Shown: positions 25,113-33,024, counted from the first letter of the stretch. The stretch is DNA of 35,206 bases from Streptococcus mitis (GCF_001579045.1 NZ_KQ970262.1:1-35206); one strand, 5' to 3'. Notes: generated from the sequence alone by a model not told the origin. A program made the numbers and translations.

Positions 25113-25141
25113 TTGACAAATAGCGCTCAGTGATCTATAAT
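25113..25141 (+). promoter_or_regulatory. Perfect-consensus promoter of a small RNA
   Basis: TTGACA (25113-25118), exactly 17 bases, TATAAT (25136-25141). It is the only promoter with two perfect hexamers noted in the window. It lies 14 bases after the methyltransferase stop and drives a short hairpin RNA, not directly the Abi gene. Confidence 0.88.
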
Positions 25142-25147
25142 AGACAC

Positions 25148-25189
25148 ATAGGATTAGGTCAGGAAGCATACGATGCCCTGACCCTTTTT
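25148..25189 (+). ncRNA. Candidate abiF-type small RNA before the Abi_2 gene
   Basis: From the predicted start near 25148 the RNA is about 42 nt. It has a short single-stranded head (ATAGGATTA), then a hairpin GGTCAGG (25157-25163)/CCTGACC (25177-25183) with an inner GCAT-ACG-ATGC stem-loop, ending CTTTTT (25184-25189). The hairpin therefore doubles as a terminator. A conserved structured RNA called the abiF motif is known next to Abi_2-family genes; I believe this is a member, but the covariance model was not run. It may inhibit or guide the HEPN protein encoded 19 bases downstream. Confidence 0.65.
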
Positions 25190-25207
25190 ATTTTATAGGA
25201 GATAAGT

Positions 25208-26158
25208 TTGAAGGAACATAAAACATTTAATCAACAGTTAACAATCTTAAGAAATAGGGGTGTTGTAGTACCAACGAATGGGAAGCCAAAGAGATTTTTA
25301 GAACAAGAAAACTATTACAATGTTATAAACGGTTATAAAGATTTATTTTTAGTAAAGGATAGCAATAATCGACCTGTTGAACCTGAAATTTATCAAAAAG
25401 GAACTCACTTTAACGAACTAAAGGCCTTGTTTTTATTTGATAGAGAACTAAGGATATTATTATTGAAATATTTATTGATATTCGAAAATTCAATAAAGAC
25501 CACAGTTGCATATGAATTCTCTAAAAAACACCCTCGTAAGAATGCTTATTTAGATATTGCAAATTTTGTAGACGATGATCCTAAAAAAGTTCTTCAACAA
25601 ATCTCTATCTTAACCAAGACGATTCATGATAAGGTAGATAGAACTGGCGCTATTAAACATTACATTGAGGAACATGGGGAAGTACCACTTTGGGTTTTAG
25701 TTAATTTTCTTACAATGGGAAACATTGCTAATTTTTACAATATTTTAACGGATAGTACAAAGAATATCATTGCAAAATTTTATACAGATAAATATAGAAC
25801 ACAAAATAAAGATAATACATTTAGACTATCTAGTGCAGATTTAAGTGCATGTTTGAAAGTGGCTAACCTAGTTAGAAATATCTGTGCACATGATGAACGA
25901 CTGTATAATGTTAATTTAAGAAATGTCAGAATATCTCAAATAGCAAATCATTTTGGGATAAGGAGATATGATAATAAACGTTTTATAGTGGTTATTCTAT
26001 TTTTAAAAATTGTACTTGATAAGAAAGATTTTCAAAGATTATATAAAGCTTTAATGAATCTATTCAATCAGTATGCTGATGAATTTAAAACTGTAGTGTT
26101 TGATGACATTTTAAACACGATGGGAATCGATTTAACAGAGTTAGAAAAATTATCTTAG
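25208..26158 (+). CDS. Abi_2 family (AbiD/AbiF) abortive-infection protein with HEPN motif
   Basis: A 316-residue protein. Abi_2 proteins belong to the HEPN superfamily of RNases and stop phage growth by cell dormancy or death. The catalytic RX4H motif is R223-N-I-C-A-H228, followed by DERLYN. The N-terminal NQQLTILRNRGV...ENYYNVINGYK is characteristic of the family. Start: TTG at 25208 with AGGAG upstream. It lies between the two halves of a restriction-modification locus and is more A/T-rich than they are, suggesting later insertion. A small RNA with its own strong promoter and terminator sits just upstream. Confidence 0.85.
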   Translation: MKEHKTFNQQLTILRNRGVVVPTNGKPKRFLEQENYYNVINGYKDLFLVKDSNNRPVEPEIYQKGTHFNELKALFLFDRELRILLLKYLLIFENSIKTTVAYEFSKKHPRKNAYLDIANFVDDDPKKVLQQISILTKTIHDKVDRTGAIKHYIEEHGEVPLWVLVNFLTMGNIANFYNILTDSTKNIIAKFYTDKYRTQNKDNTFRLSSADLSACLKVANLVRNICAHDERLYNVNLRNVRISQIANHFGIRRYDNKRFIVVILFLKIVLDKKDFQRLYKALMNLFNQYADEFKTVVFDDILNTMGIDLTELEKLS

Positions 26159-26180
26159 TTTTTAAAAAAAGGGAATACTT

Positions 26181-29100
26181 ATGCCAGTAGAAATTAAAAC
26201 AACTAAAGAAATTCATCCTAAAATCTATGCCTACACTACACCGACGGTAACCAGCAATGAGGGCTGGATTAAGATTGGTTATACGGAGCGTGATGTCAGA
26301 CAACGGATTAAAGAACAAACGCATACAGCTCATATAGATACAGATGTTTTATGGACTGGAGATGCAGCTTATACGGAAGAACCTGATAAGGGAAAGACTT
26401 TTAAGGACCATGATTTTCACCATTTCCTTTCTTTCCATGATGTGGAACGTCGTCCTAAGACGGAATGGTTTTACTTTAATGGAACTCCTGAAAAATCAAA
26501 AAATCTTTTTGATAAGTTTGTTCAGCATGATTTGTCAGGTTATCAGCCTGGTCAAGGACAGGACTATACCTTGCGACAGGAGCAAGAAGAAGCAGTTTCT
26601 AAGACCTTAGCTTATTTCCAGAATCATCTAGGAGGTAAGTTCCTCTGGAATGCCAAGCCACGTTTTGGTAAAACCTTATCTACCTACGACTTAGCTCGAC
26701 GGATGGAGGCTGTCAATGTCTTAATTGTAACCAACAGACCGGCAATAGCTAACTCATGGTATGATGATTTCGAAACATTCATAGCAGGTCAAACGACTTA
26801 TAAGTTTGTTTCTGAATCAGACAGCCTTAAGAGTCGTCCAACCTTGTCACGAAAAGAATTTGTTGGTATTTTAGATGACGATGTAAGACAACTTGCTTTT
26901 ATCAGTCTTCAAGACTTGAAAGGCTCTGCTTATCTAGGTGGAGAGCATAACAAACTTAAATGGGTTACAGATCTCCACTGGGATTTATTGGTTATCGATG
27001 AGGCTCACGAAGGAGTTGATACCTTTAAGACAGACCAAGCTTTTAATAAGATTCGACGGAATTTCACTCTGCATTTGTCAGGTACACCATTTAAGGCATT
27101 GGCCAAAGGAGATTTTACAGAGGATCAAATCTACAACTGGTCTTATGCGGATGAACAGTCTGCTAAATCGACTTGGTCTTCTGAGCAAGAAGAGGAAAAT
27201 CCATATGAAACCTTACCTCAGTTAAATCTCTTTACCTATCAAATGTCTCAGATGATTGGTGAGGAGTTAGAAAAAGGTGCTCAACTGGATGGCGAAAATA
27301 TCGACTATGCTTTTGACTTGAGTGAATTTTTCGCCACAGATGATAAAGGGAAATTTATCCATGAGCAAGATGTCAGAAATTGGTTAGATACTCTATCGAG
27401 CAATGAAAAATATCCATTTTCAACTAAAGAACTTCGAAATGAACTCAAGCATACTTTTTGGCTGTTAGAACGTGTAGCCTCAGCTAAAGCTTTAAAAGCT
27501 CTACTAGAAGAACATCCCATCTATGAAAATTATGAGATTGTGTTAGCTGCTGGCGACGGGCGTATGTCTGAGGATGACGATAAAGTCAAACTCAAATCCT
27601 TAGATTTGGTTAGAAAAGCGATAGCAGAGAATGACAAAACCATCACCCTATCCGTCGGTCAATTGACGACAGGTGTCACTATCCCTGAATGGACGGGCGT
27701 ATTGATGTTATCAAATTTGAAATCACCTGCACTTTATATGCAGGCCGCCTTCCGTGCTCAAAATCCTTACTCATGGACCGATAACAAAGGAAATCACTTT
27801 CGCAAAGAAAGAGCCTATGTATTTGACTTTGCGCCGGAAAGAACCTTGATTCTCTTTGATGAGTTTGCCAACAACTTATCGCTTGCAACTGCAGGAGGCG
27901 GCGGGACTTCGACAACTCGTGAAGAAAATATCAGAGAATTACTAAATTTCTTCCCTGTCATAGCTGAAGATAGTGCTGGTAAGATGGTTGAAATTGATGC
28001 TAAGGCGGTTCTAACCATTCCTCGCCAGATAAAAGCTAGAGAAGTTCTTAAACGTGGCTTTATGTCCAATCTCTTATTTGATAATATCAGCGGTATTTTC
28101 CAAGCTAGTCAAACAGTTCTAGACATTTTAAATGAGCTGCCAGTTGAAAAGGAAGGGAAGCTTCAAACACCTTCTGATTTATTAGACTTTTCAGATGTTA
28201 CAGTAGATGATGAGGGCAATGCAGTAGTTGACCGTGAAATTGTAGTTAATCAGCAAATGCGACTTTTTGGTGAAAAAGTCTATGGACTTAGTCAATCTGT
28301 GACAGATTTGTTCACTAAGAATGAGGATAGAACTCAAAAACAGCTGGTTAATGATTTGAGCAAGACAGTTTCTTCAGTGATTGTAGAAGATTTGAGAGGT
28401 GAATACAACCTAAAAACTCGGGAAACTGAGCAAATTAAGAAACAAATTACAGTAACATTTGAGAATGAAATTCGAAAAAATGATATCGAAAGAAAAATTT
28501 CTGAAGCTCATATCAGGGAAGAATTGCAGCAACAAATCAAGGAAGCGGTTGATAAGGAGCAAAAGGATAAGATTCAAGAAGATTTTGATAAACGTTTAGA
28601 AGAAAATAATCTCATTCACAAGGAAAAACTAGAGCAAACACTCAAAAAAGAAGTGGAAAAAATGCCTGAGAAGTTTATCGAACAGGTTGAGATAAAACGT
28701 GTTGAGCAGTTGAAACAATCAGCTCAAGATGAGATTCGTGACCATCTTCGTGGATTTGCACGAACAATTCCAAGTTTCATCATGGCCTATGGCAATCAAT
28801 CTCTAACACTTGATAATTTTGATACCTTTGTTCCTGAGCAAGTCTTCTTTGAGGTGACTGGTATTACGATTGATCAATTTCGTTATTTGAGAGATGGTGG
28901 ACAAGATTTTGCAGGACATCTCTTTGATCGAGCAACATTCGATGAGGCCATTCAAGAATTTCTCCGCAAGAAAAAGGAGTTGGCAGATTATTTTAAAGAT
29001 CAAAAAGAAGATATTTTTGACTATATTCCACCGCAGAAAACCAACCAGATTTTCACACCTAAACGTGTGGTGAAAAGAATGGTGGATGGCCTTGAAAAAG

Positions 29101-29435
29101 AAAACCCAGGAATCTTTGATGATCCATCTAAGACATTCATTGATTTGTACATGAAGTCAGGTCTCTATATTGCAGAGCTTGTTAAGCGACTATATAATAG
29201 CGAAGGCTTGAAAGATGCATTTCCAAATTCTGAAGAACGCTTAAAACATATCTTAGAAAACCAAGTTTATGGATTTGCACCATCTGAGATTATCTATAAC
29301 ATCTCGACTAATTTTATCTTTGGAAATCTTTCTAATGATATCAGTAGGAAGAACTTTGTTTTAGAAGATACTATTCCAGCAGCTAAAGAAGGAAGAATCC
29401 AGGAGTTGGTTGATTCCTATTTTGAAAATAATTAA
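26181..29435 (+). CDS. GIY-YIG nuclease / SF2 helicase with C-terminal methyltransferase-like half-domain
   Basis: A 1084-residue multidomain restriction protein. An N-terminal GIY-YIG domain of the T5orf172/Mug113 type spans about 13-100 (KIYAYTTP, IKIGYTERDVRQRI with R40, and E95 in KTEWF). A superfamily 2 helicase follows: Walker A PRFGKT (160-165), DEAH (273-276), SGT (300-302), and the late GQLTTGVTIPEW and QAAFRAQNPY motifs (about 495-530). A long charged coiled coil runs over about 740-870. The last 135 residues resemble the SAM-binding half of an Eco57I-type methyltransferase (IFTPKRVVKRM, FIDLYMKSGLYIAEL) but stop before any NPPY. Start: ATG at 26181 after AAAGGGA. Confidence 0.78.
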   Translation: MPVEIKTTKEIHPKIYAYTTPTVTSNEGWIKIGYTERDVRQRIKEQTHTAHIDTDVLWTGDAAYTEEPDKGKTFKDHDFHHFLSFHDVERRPKTEWFYFNGTPEKSKNLFDKFVQHDLSGYQPGQGQDYTLRQEQEEAVSKTLAYFQNHLGGKFLWNAKPRFGKTLSTYDLARRMEAVNVLIVTNRPAIANSWYDDFETFIAGQTTYKFVSESDSLKSRPTLSRKEFVGILDDDVRQLAFISLQDLKGSAYLGGEHNKLKWVTDLHWDLLVIDEAHEGVDTFKTDQAFNKIRRNFTLHLSGTPFKALAKGDFTEDQIYNWSYADEQSAKSTWSSEQEEENPYETLPQLNLFTYQMSQMIGEELEKGAQLDGENIDYAFDLSEFFATDDKGKFIHEQDVRNWLDTLSSNEKYPFSTKELRNELKHTFWLLERVASAKALKALLEEHPIYENYEIVLAAGDGRMSEDDDKVKLKSLDLVRKAIAENDKTITLSVGQLTTGVTIPEWTGVLMLSNLKSPALYMQAAFRAQNPYSWTDNKGNHFRKERAYVFDFAPERTLILFDEFANNLSLATAGGGGTSTTREENIRELLNFFPVIAEDSAGKMVEIDAKAVLTIPRQIKAREVLKRGFMSNLLFDNISGIFQASQTVLDILNELPVEKEGKLQTPSDLLDFSDVTVDDEGNAVVDREIVVNQQMRLFGEKVYGLSQSVTDLFTKNEDRTQKQLVNDLSKTVSSVIVEDLRGEYNLKTRETEQIKKQITVTFENEIRKNDIERKISEAHIREELQQQIKEAVDKEQKDKIQEDFDKRLEENNLIHKEKLEQTLKKEVEKMPEKFIEQVEIKRVEQLKQSAQDEIRDHLRGFARTIPSFIMAYGNQSLTLDNFDTFVPEQVFFEVTGITIDQFRYLRDGGQDFAGHLFDRATFDEAIQEFLRKKKELADYFKDQKEDIFDYIPPQKTNQIFTPKRVVKRMVDGLEKENPGIFDDPSKTFIDLYMKSGLYIAELVKRLYNSEGLKDAFPNSEERLKHILENQVYGFAPSEIIYNISTNFIFGNLSNDISRKNFVLEDTIPAAKEGRIQELVDSYFENN

Positions 29436-29462
29436 AAAGAAAGCGAATGTGCCTTCTTTTTT
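29434..29462. terminator. Bidirectional terminator between helicase gene and bta
   Basis: AAAAAGAA (29434-29441) pairs with TTCTTTTT (29454-29461), with a GC/GC inner pair. U-runs form on both strands, so it can end the restriction locus (plus) and bta (minus). Confidence 0.7.
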
Positions 29463-29469
29463 ATATCTT

Positions 29470-29817
29470 TTACAATCCTGCGAAATCTTTGATTTCTTGT
29501 GCTGACATTGAAGAGTCGCAACGGACGTTGATTTGGCCATCTGCAACGTGAACGAAGCCTGGTACAGTTGGGATTCCATAGCGTGAGCGGAATGCTTGTA
29601 ACTCATTGAGTTGGCTTGCTTCTTCACTGTTGATGAAGTAGATGTGGGCTTTGGTTTCAGCTACGACACCTGCCAAAGTACCTGCAAATTTACGGCAGTA
29701 AGGGCAAGTTTTACGACCGATAAAGAAGGTTGCAGTTTCTTTTTTATCAAGAGCTTCTTGCGCATGCGCAACTGTAGTGACTTCAAGGTCTTTGATATTA
29801 TCTAAAAATTGTTCCAT
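29470..29817 (-). CDS. bta: Thioredoxin-like protein Bta (bacteriocin transport accessory family)
   Basis: A 115-residue cytoplasmic thioredoxin-fold protein with CPYC (38-41) as the active-site cysteine pair and a cis-proline in GIPTVPGFV. It has no signal peptide. In pneumococcus the same gene next to pgm is named for bacteriocin transport accessory proteins, although no bacteriocin genes are nearby; a general disulfide or redox role is as likely. Start: ATG at 29817 after GAGG. Confidence 0.85.
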   Translation of the reverse strand: MEQFLDNIKDLEVTTVAHAQEALDKKETATFFIGRKTCPYCRKFAGTLAGVVAETKAHIYFINSEEASQLNELQAFRSRYGIPTVPGFVHVADGQINVRCDSSMSAQEIKDFAGL

Positions 29818-29890
29818 GAGATTACCTCGCTTTCATTGATATGTCTAGTATGCCATAAAGTTTCTAAAATTGCTTAGATTTGATACGAAA

Positions 29891-29920
29891 AAAAGATGAG
29901 ATTGGTTTGTCTCATCTTTT
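29891..29920 (-). terminator. pgm terminator
   Basis: AAAAGATGAGA (29891-29901) pairs with TCTCATCTTTT (29910-29920), an 11-bp stem. On the minus strand it runs into TTTTTTT. Confidence 0.9.
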
Positions 29921-29928
29921 ATAGGATT

Positions 29929-31647
29929 TTATTTTACAAACGCATTGATTTCTGCTTCGATGTTAGCAATTTTAGCTTGTGATTCTTCGTTGGTTTCACC
30001 TACAACTGCAATGTAGAACTTGATTTTTGGTTCTGTACCTGAAGGGCGAACGGCAATCCATGAACCGTCAGCAAGTGTATATTTCAACACATCACTTGGA
30101 GGAGTTGTCAAGTTTGTAACAGTTCCGTCAGCAGCAGTAGCAGTTTGAGCCTTGAAGTCTTCTACGACAGTGATAGCTGTTGTGTTCCATTCTTTTGGAG
30201 CATTGTTACGGAATTTAGCCATAATTGCTTTGATTTGTTCAGCACCATCGACACCTGAAAGGGTAACAGAGATAGTTTTTTCTGCGTAGTAGCCGTACTC
30301 TTTGTAGATTTCTTCGATACCGTCAGCAAGTGTCAAACCACGTGAACGGTAGTAGGCAGCAAGTTCAGCAACGACAAGAACGGCTTGGATAGCATCTTTA
30401 TCACGTACGAATGGTTTAATCAAGTAACCGAAGCTTTCTTCAAATCCCATCATGTATGTGTGATTGTGTTTTTCTTCGAATTCTTGGATTTTTTCAGCGA
30501 TAAATTTGAAACCTGTCAAAACGTTGAACATGGTTGCGCCGTAGCTTTCAGCAATCTTCGTTACCAAGTCAGTTGATACGATAGATTTGCAGAGGGCTGC
30601 ATTTTCAGGAAGAGTTCCAGCATTTTTGTGGGCTTCCAAGATGTATTTAGCCATGATGGCACCGATTTGGTTGCCTGAAAGGTTGAGGTAGCTACCATCT
30701 TTTTGAAGAACTTCAACACCAACACGGTCAGCATCAGGGTCAGTTGCGACAAGAACGTCTGCACCAACTTGACGACCAAGTTCTTCAGCAAGGGCAAAGG
30801 CTGCTTGGCTTTCTGGGTTCGGAGATTTTACAGTTGAGAAGTCTGGGTCAGCAGTTGCTTGCGCTTCAACGACTTGAACTGAGTCAAATCCTGCTTGAGC
30901 AAGAGCACGACGAGCCAACATTTCACCAGTACCATGAAGTGGTGTGTAAACAATCTTCATGTCTTTACCAAATTCTTCAATCAAGGCTGGGTTGATGTTT
31001 ACGTCCTTAACCTCTTTAAGGTATTCTACGTCAACAGATTCGCCGATAACTTCAATCAAGCCTGAAGCTTTTTCAGCTTCCACATCAGCAACTTCTACCG
31101 CAAATGGGTTTTCAATTGCACGGATATAAGTAGTCAAAGCGTCCGCGTCGTGTGGAGGCATTTGTCCACCGTCTTCACCGTAAACCTTGTAACCGTTAAA
31201 TGGAGCAGGGTTGTGGCTGGCTGTGACCATGATACCTGCGAAACAGTTGAGGTGACGAACTGCAAATGATAGTTCTGGAGTTGGACGAAGGCTTTCAAAT
31301 ACGTAAGATTTGATACCATGTTTAGCAAGAACTGCCGCAGATTCAAAGGCAAACTCAGGTGAGAAGTGACGGCTATCGTAGGCGATTGCTACACCGCGTT
31401 CTTTTTCGTTTCCACCTTTTGACTCAATCAAACGAGCCAATCCCTCAGTAGCTTGACGAACAACATAGATGTTGATGCGGTTTGTACCAGCGCCAATCAA
31501 GCCACGCATCCCTGCAGTACCAAATTCAAGATTTGTATAGAAGGCATCTTCCTTTGTTTTTTCATCCATATTTTCCAAATCTTGACGAAGGTAGTCAGGA
31601 AGCTCTGCAAAATCAACCCATTTCTGGTAATTTTCTTGGTAAGACAT
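29929..31647 (-). CDS. pgm: Phosphoglucomutase (alpha-D-phosphohexomutase family)
   Basis: Interconverts glucose 6-phosphate and glucose 1-phosphate, supplying UDP-glucose for capsule, teichoic acid and glycolipid synthesis. The 572 residues show the phosphoserine loop TASHNP (S144), the metal loop DPDADR (303-308), the sugar loop GFEESFGYL and the phosphate-binding RPSGTEPKIKFY at the end. Start: ATG at 31647 after AAAGGAG. It is a single-gene unit with its own promoter and terminator. Confidence 0.96.
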   Translation of the reverse strand: MSYQENYQKWVDFAELPDYLRQDLENMDEKTKEDAFYTNLEFGTAGMRGLIGAGTNRINIYVVRQATEGLARLIESKGGNEKERGVAIAYDSRHFSPEFAFESAAVLAKHGIKSYVFESLRPTPELSFAVRHLNCFAGIMVTASHNPAPFNGYKVYGEDGGQMPPHDADALTTYIRAIENPFAVEVADVEAEKASGLIEVIGESVDVEYLKEVKDVNINPALIEEFGKDMKIVYTPLHGTGEMLARRALAQAGFDSVQVVEAQATADPDFSTVKSPNPESQAAFALAEELGRQVGADVLVATDPDADRVGVEVLQKDGSYLNLSGNQIGAIMAKYILEAHKNAGTLPENAALCKSIVSTDLVTKIAESYGATMFNVLTGFKFIAEKIQEFEEKHNHTYMMGFEESFGYLIKPFVRDKDAIQAVLVVAELAAYYRSRGLTLADGIEEIYKEYGYYAEKTISVTLSGVDGAEQIKAIMAKFRNNAPKEWNTTAITVVEDFKAQTATAADGTVTNLTTPPSDVLKYTLADGSWIAVRPSGTEPKIKFYIAVVGETNEESQAKIANIEAEINAFVK

Positions 31648-31686
31648 TAAAATTCTCCTTTATTTTTAAAACATTTAATCAGTTTG

Positions 31687-31715
31687 ATTATATCATTTTT
31701 TTTAGTTTTAGTAAA
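31687..31715 (-). promoter_or_regulatory. pgm promoter
   Basis: TTTACT (31715-31710), 17 bases, TATAAT (31692-31687) with an extended TGA, on the minus strand. Confidence 0.75.
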
Positions 31716-31779
31716 ACCTTATCTGCTTCGAAAATATCTTCAAACCAGGTCAGATTGAATTTTGGGTTTATATGATGTT

Positions 31780-31878
31780 GAGGCTAGGAAAAATTCAATC
31801 TCAGTAAAAAAGTAAGTCTTCTCATAATAAAACATTGATACCAAACGTTTTATTATGAGAAGACTTTTACCCAGCCTC
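31780..31878. repeat. Nested palindromic element, candidate SPRITE
   Basis: An outer pair GAGGCTAGG (31780-31788)/CCCAGCCTC (31870-31878), one mismatch, encloses a perfect 20-bp stem at 31814-31833 and 31847-31866 (AAGTCTTCTCATAATAAAAC and its complement) with a 13-base loop. T-rich runs on both sides make it a possible two-way terminator. SPRITE repeats of pneumococcus are terminator-like elements of about this kind; the match is from memory. It could end transcripts from the rpn genes before pgm. Confidence 0.55.
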
Positions 31879-31883
31879 TTTAT

Positions 31884-31908
31884 ACACAACCTCAAAACAG
31901 TGTTTGGA
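31884..31908. repeat. BOX fragment
   Basis: ACACAACCTCAAAACAGTGT (31884-31903) matches the boxB/boxC core seen in reverse at about 18204-18230. Only some 25 bases remain, without boxA or a full boxC. Confidence 0.6.
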
Positions 31909-31927
31909 GTAATCTGTGACTAGATGT

Positions 31928-31982
31928 TTAGTTCCAAGAATGTCATCTTGACTAGATGGTTTTCTTGACCGTTATTGGTGAT
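31928..31982 (-). pseudogene. Internal fragment of a fourth rpn copy
   Basis: About 55 bases nearly identical to the middle of the rpn genes (33463-33517 and about 34682-34736). On the minus strand they encode ITNNGQENHLVKMTFLEL in frame. Both flanking parts of that copy are gone: the upstream side is fused to the 3' end of rpn copy 1 and the other side meets the BOX fragment. The last codons of copy 1 (DYHQ, stop) come from this fragment, read in a different frame. Confidence 0.75.
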
Positions 31983-32220
31983 AATCTTCCAGCAATGCTT
32001 CAAATTCAGCCACAGTCATTACCAATTGCTGACTGGCAATCTCAGAAGTCAGCAGACCTTGGTGGACCATATCTAGGAAGGCAAAGAGTTTTCCACGTTC
32101 AAGTCCTTGTTCAATCCCCTCTGCGCGACCACGTTCTAAGCCCTTTTCCTCAGCTTGTTCCAAGGCATAGTCCTGTGCTAACAAGGCCTGTTCTTCGCGC
32201 ATACGTAGTTGACTAAACAT
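31972..32220 (-). CDS. Possible intragenic small protein (RpnS-like) in copy 1
   Basis: In frame within the rpn gene, ATG at 32220 (residue 227, MFSQLRMREEQ) is preceded by GAGGAGG at an 8-base spacing, a better ribosome-binding site than that of most genes here. It would give an 82-residue product holding the tetrad linker and the C-terminal domain without the nuclease. In E. coli RpnA the equivalent small protein is the antitoxin. The same site is present in all three copies. Confidence 0.5.
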   Translation of the reverse strand: MFSQLRMREEQALLAQDYALEQAEEKGLERGRAEGIEQGLERGKLFAFLDMVHQGLLTSEIASQQLVMTVAEFEALLEDYHQ

Positions 32221-32898
32221 TTTTCTGTCCTCCTCGGACCAGCTCTTGTAGTCCAGCAGTTGGTCTGCTTGGCTGATGGCTCGCTCGGGTTGTTGAGTAA
32301 AGGGCTTGTTACCGAAAAACTCCAACCACGGTTTGCGAACCTTGTCTTTGCTGGTTTCTCTATATTTTTTTAGTTCCAAGAATGCCATCTTTACTAGATG
32401 GTTTTCTTGTCCATTAGTTGTGATAGTTAAAACCTCACCTGTCGTGTCCTCGCGCATGCTGAAACTGTGGAAAGCCAAGTCATCTGAGAAGTAGTTGCTA
32501 TCCACGATTGCGATTGCGTAAACTGGTGCAATGTGTTTGTAACTTTGGTGTGTGTCACCTTCTCGTTGGCGAATTTTTTCTAGGTTTTGATTAACCTGAC
32601 TGCACAGATACGCCCACAGGCGATTGATGAAAAAATTCTGATGATGGACTTGTATTTCGATGATAACTTGGGTTCCATTATCTAGTTCAGCCAAAACATC
32701 TATACTTGTATAGAAGTCCTGCGCCGAGTAGGGTAGAGAAGGCAAGACATGAATGTTGCTTCCCTCCAAAATGGTTACATTTTTTGCAGGTAAATCCAGC
32801 ATATCGCGAATAAATTGACAAGTGATTTCTGGGTTGCTGAAAATCTTCTTAGCAACCAAATCATTAGTTGGGCTGATGCCCGGATGACGTACCGTCAT
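31972..32898 (-). CDS. Rpn-family PD-(D/E)XK nuclease, copy 1
   Basis: A 308-residue member of the Rpn recombination-promoting nuclease/putative transposase family. The nuclease core shows D67 in TSIDVLAELD and E81-x-Q83 in IIEIQVHHQ, a variant of the (D/E)XK signature, then RLWAYLCSQ. A linker of GxEx tetrads (4 units) and a C-terminal helical domain follow. In E. coli such proteins are DNases with anti-phage activity. The C-terminus is LLEDYHQ instead of the LLEKHE of the other copies, because it is fused to a fragment of another copy. Start: ATG at 32898 after AAAGGAGAG. Confidence 0.85.
   Translation of the reverse strand: MTVRHPGISPTNDLVAKKIFSNPEITCQFIRDMLDLPAKNVTILEGSNIHVLPSLPYSAQDFYTSIDVLAELDNGTQVIIEIQVHHQNFFINRLWAYLCSQVNQNLEKIRQREGDTHQSYKHIAPVYAIAIVDSNYFSDDLAFHSFSMREDTTGEVLTITTNGQENHLVKMAFLELKKYRETSKDKVRKPWLEFFGNKPFTQQPERAISQADQLLDYKSWSEEDRKMFSQLRMREEQALLAQDYALEQAEEKGLERGRAEGIEQGLERGKLFAFLDMVHQGLLTSEIASQQLVMTVAEFEALLEDYHQ
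32095..32142 (-). repeat. Tetrad-encoding 12-base repeats in rpn copy 1 (4 units)
   Basis: Four 12-base units encode GLER, GRAE, GIEQ and GLER. The same array has 13 units in copy 3 and is essentially absent from copy 2. Confidence 0.8.
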
Positions 32899-32903
32899 AC
32901 TTT

Positions 32904-32922
32904 CTCTCCTTTCATTATAGCA
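32904..32922 (-). promoter_or_regulatory. rpn copy 1 promoter overlapping its ribosome-binding site
   Basis: TGC-TATAAT (TATAAT at 32919-32914) is an extended -10. AAAGGAGAG (32912-32904) begins one base later. A start about 7 bases past the -10 would fall inside the ribosome-binding site, leaving a leader of about 9 bases. The same arrangement is repeated upstream of copy 2. Confidence 0.5.
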
Positions 32923-33024
32923 CATTTTTTAATCTAGGTTTACTAGATTTGATGCTTCTATCTATTTATTCGGAAAAGAAAGGGAAAAGTCCAAACTTTC
33001 TTGAAAATAACAATACATTAAGTA

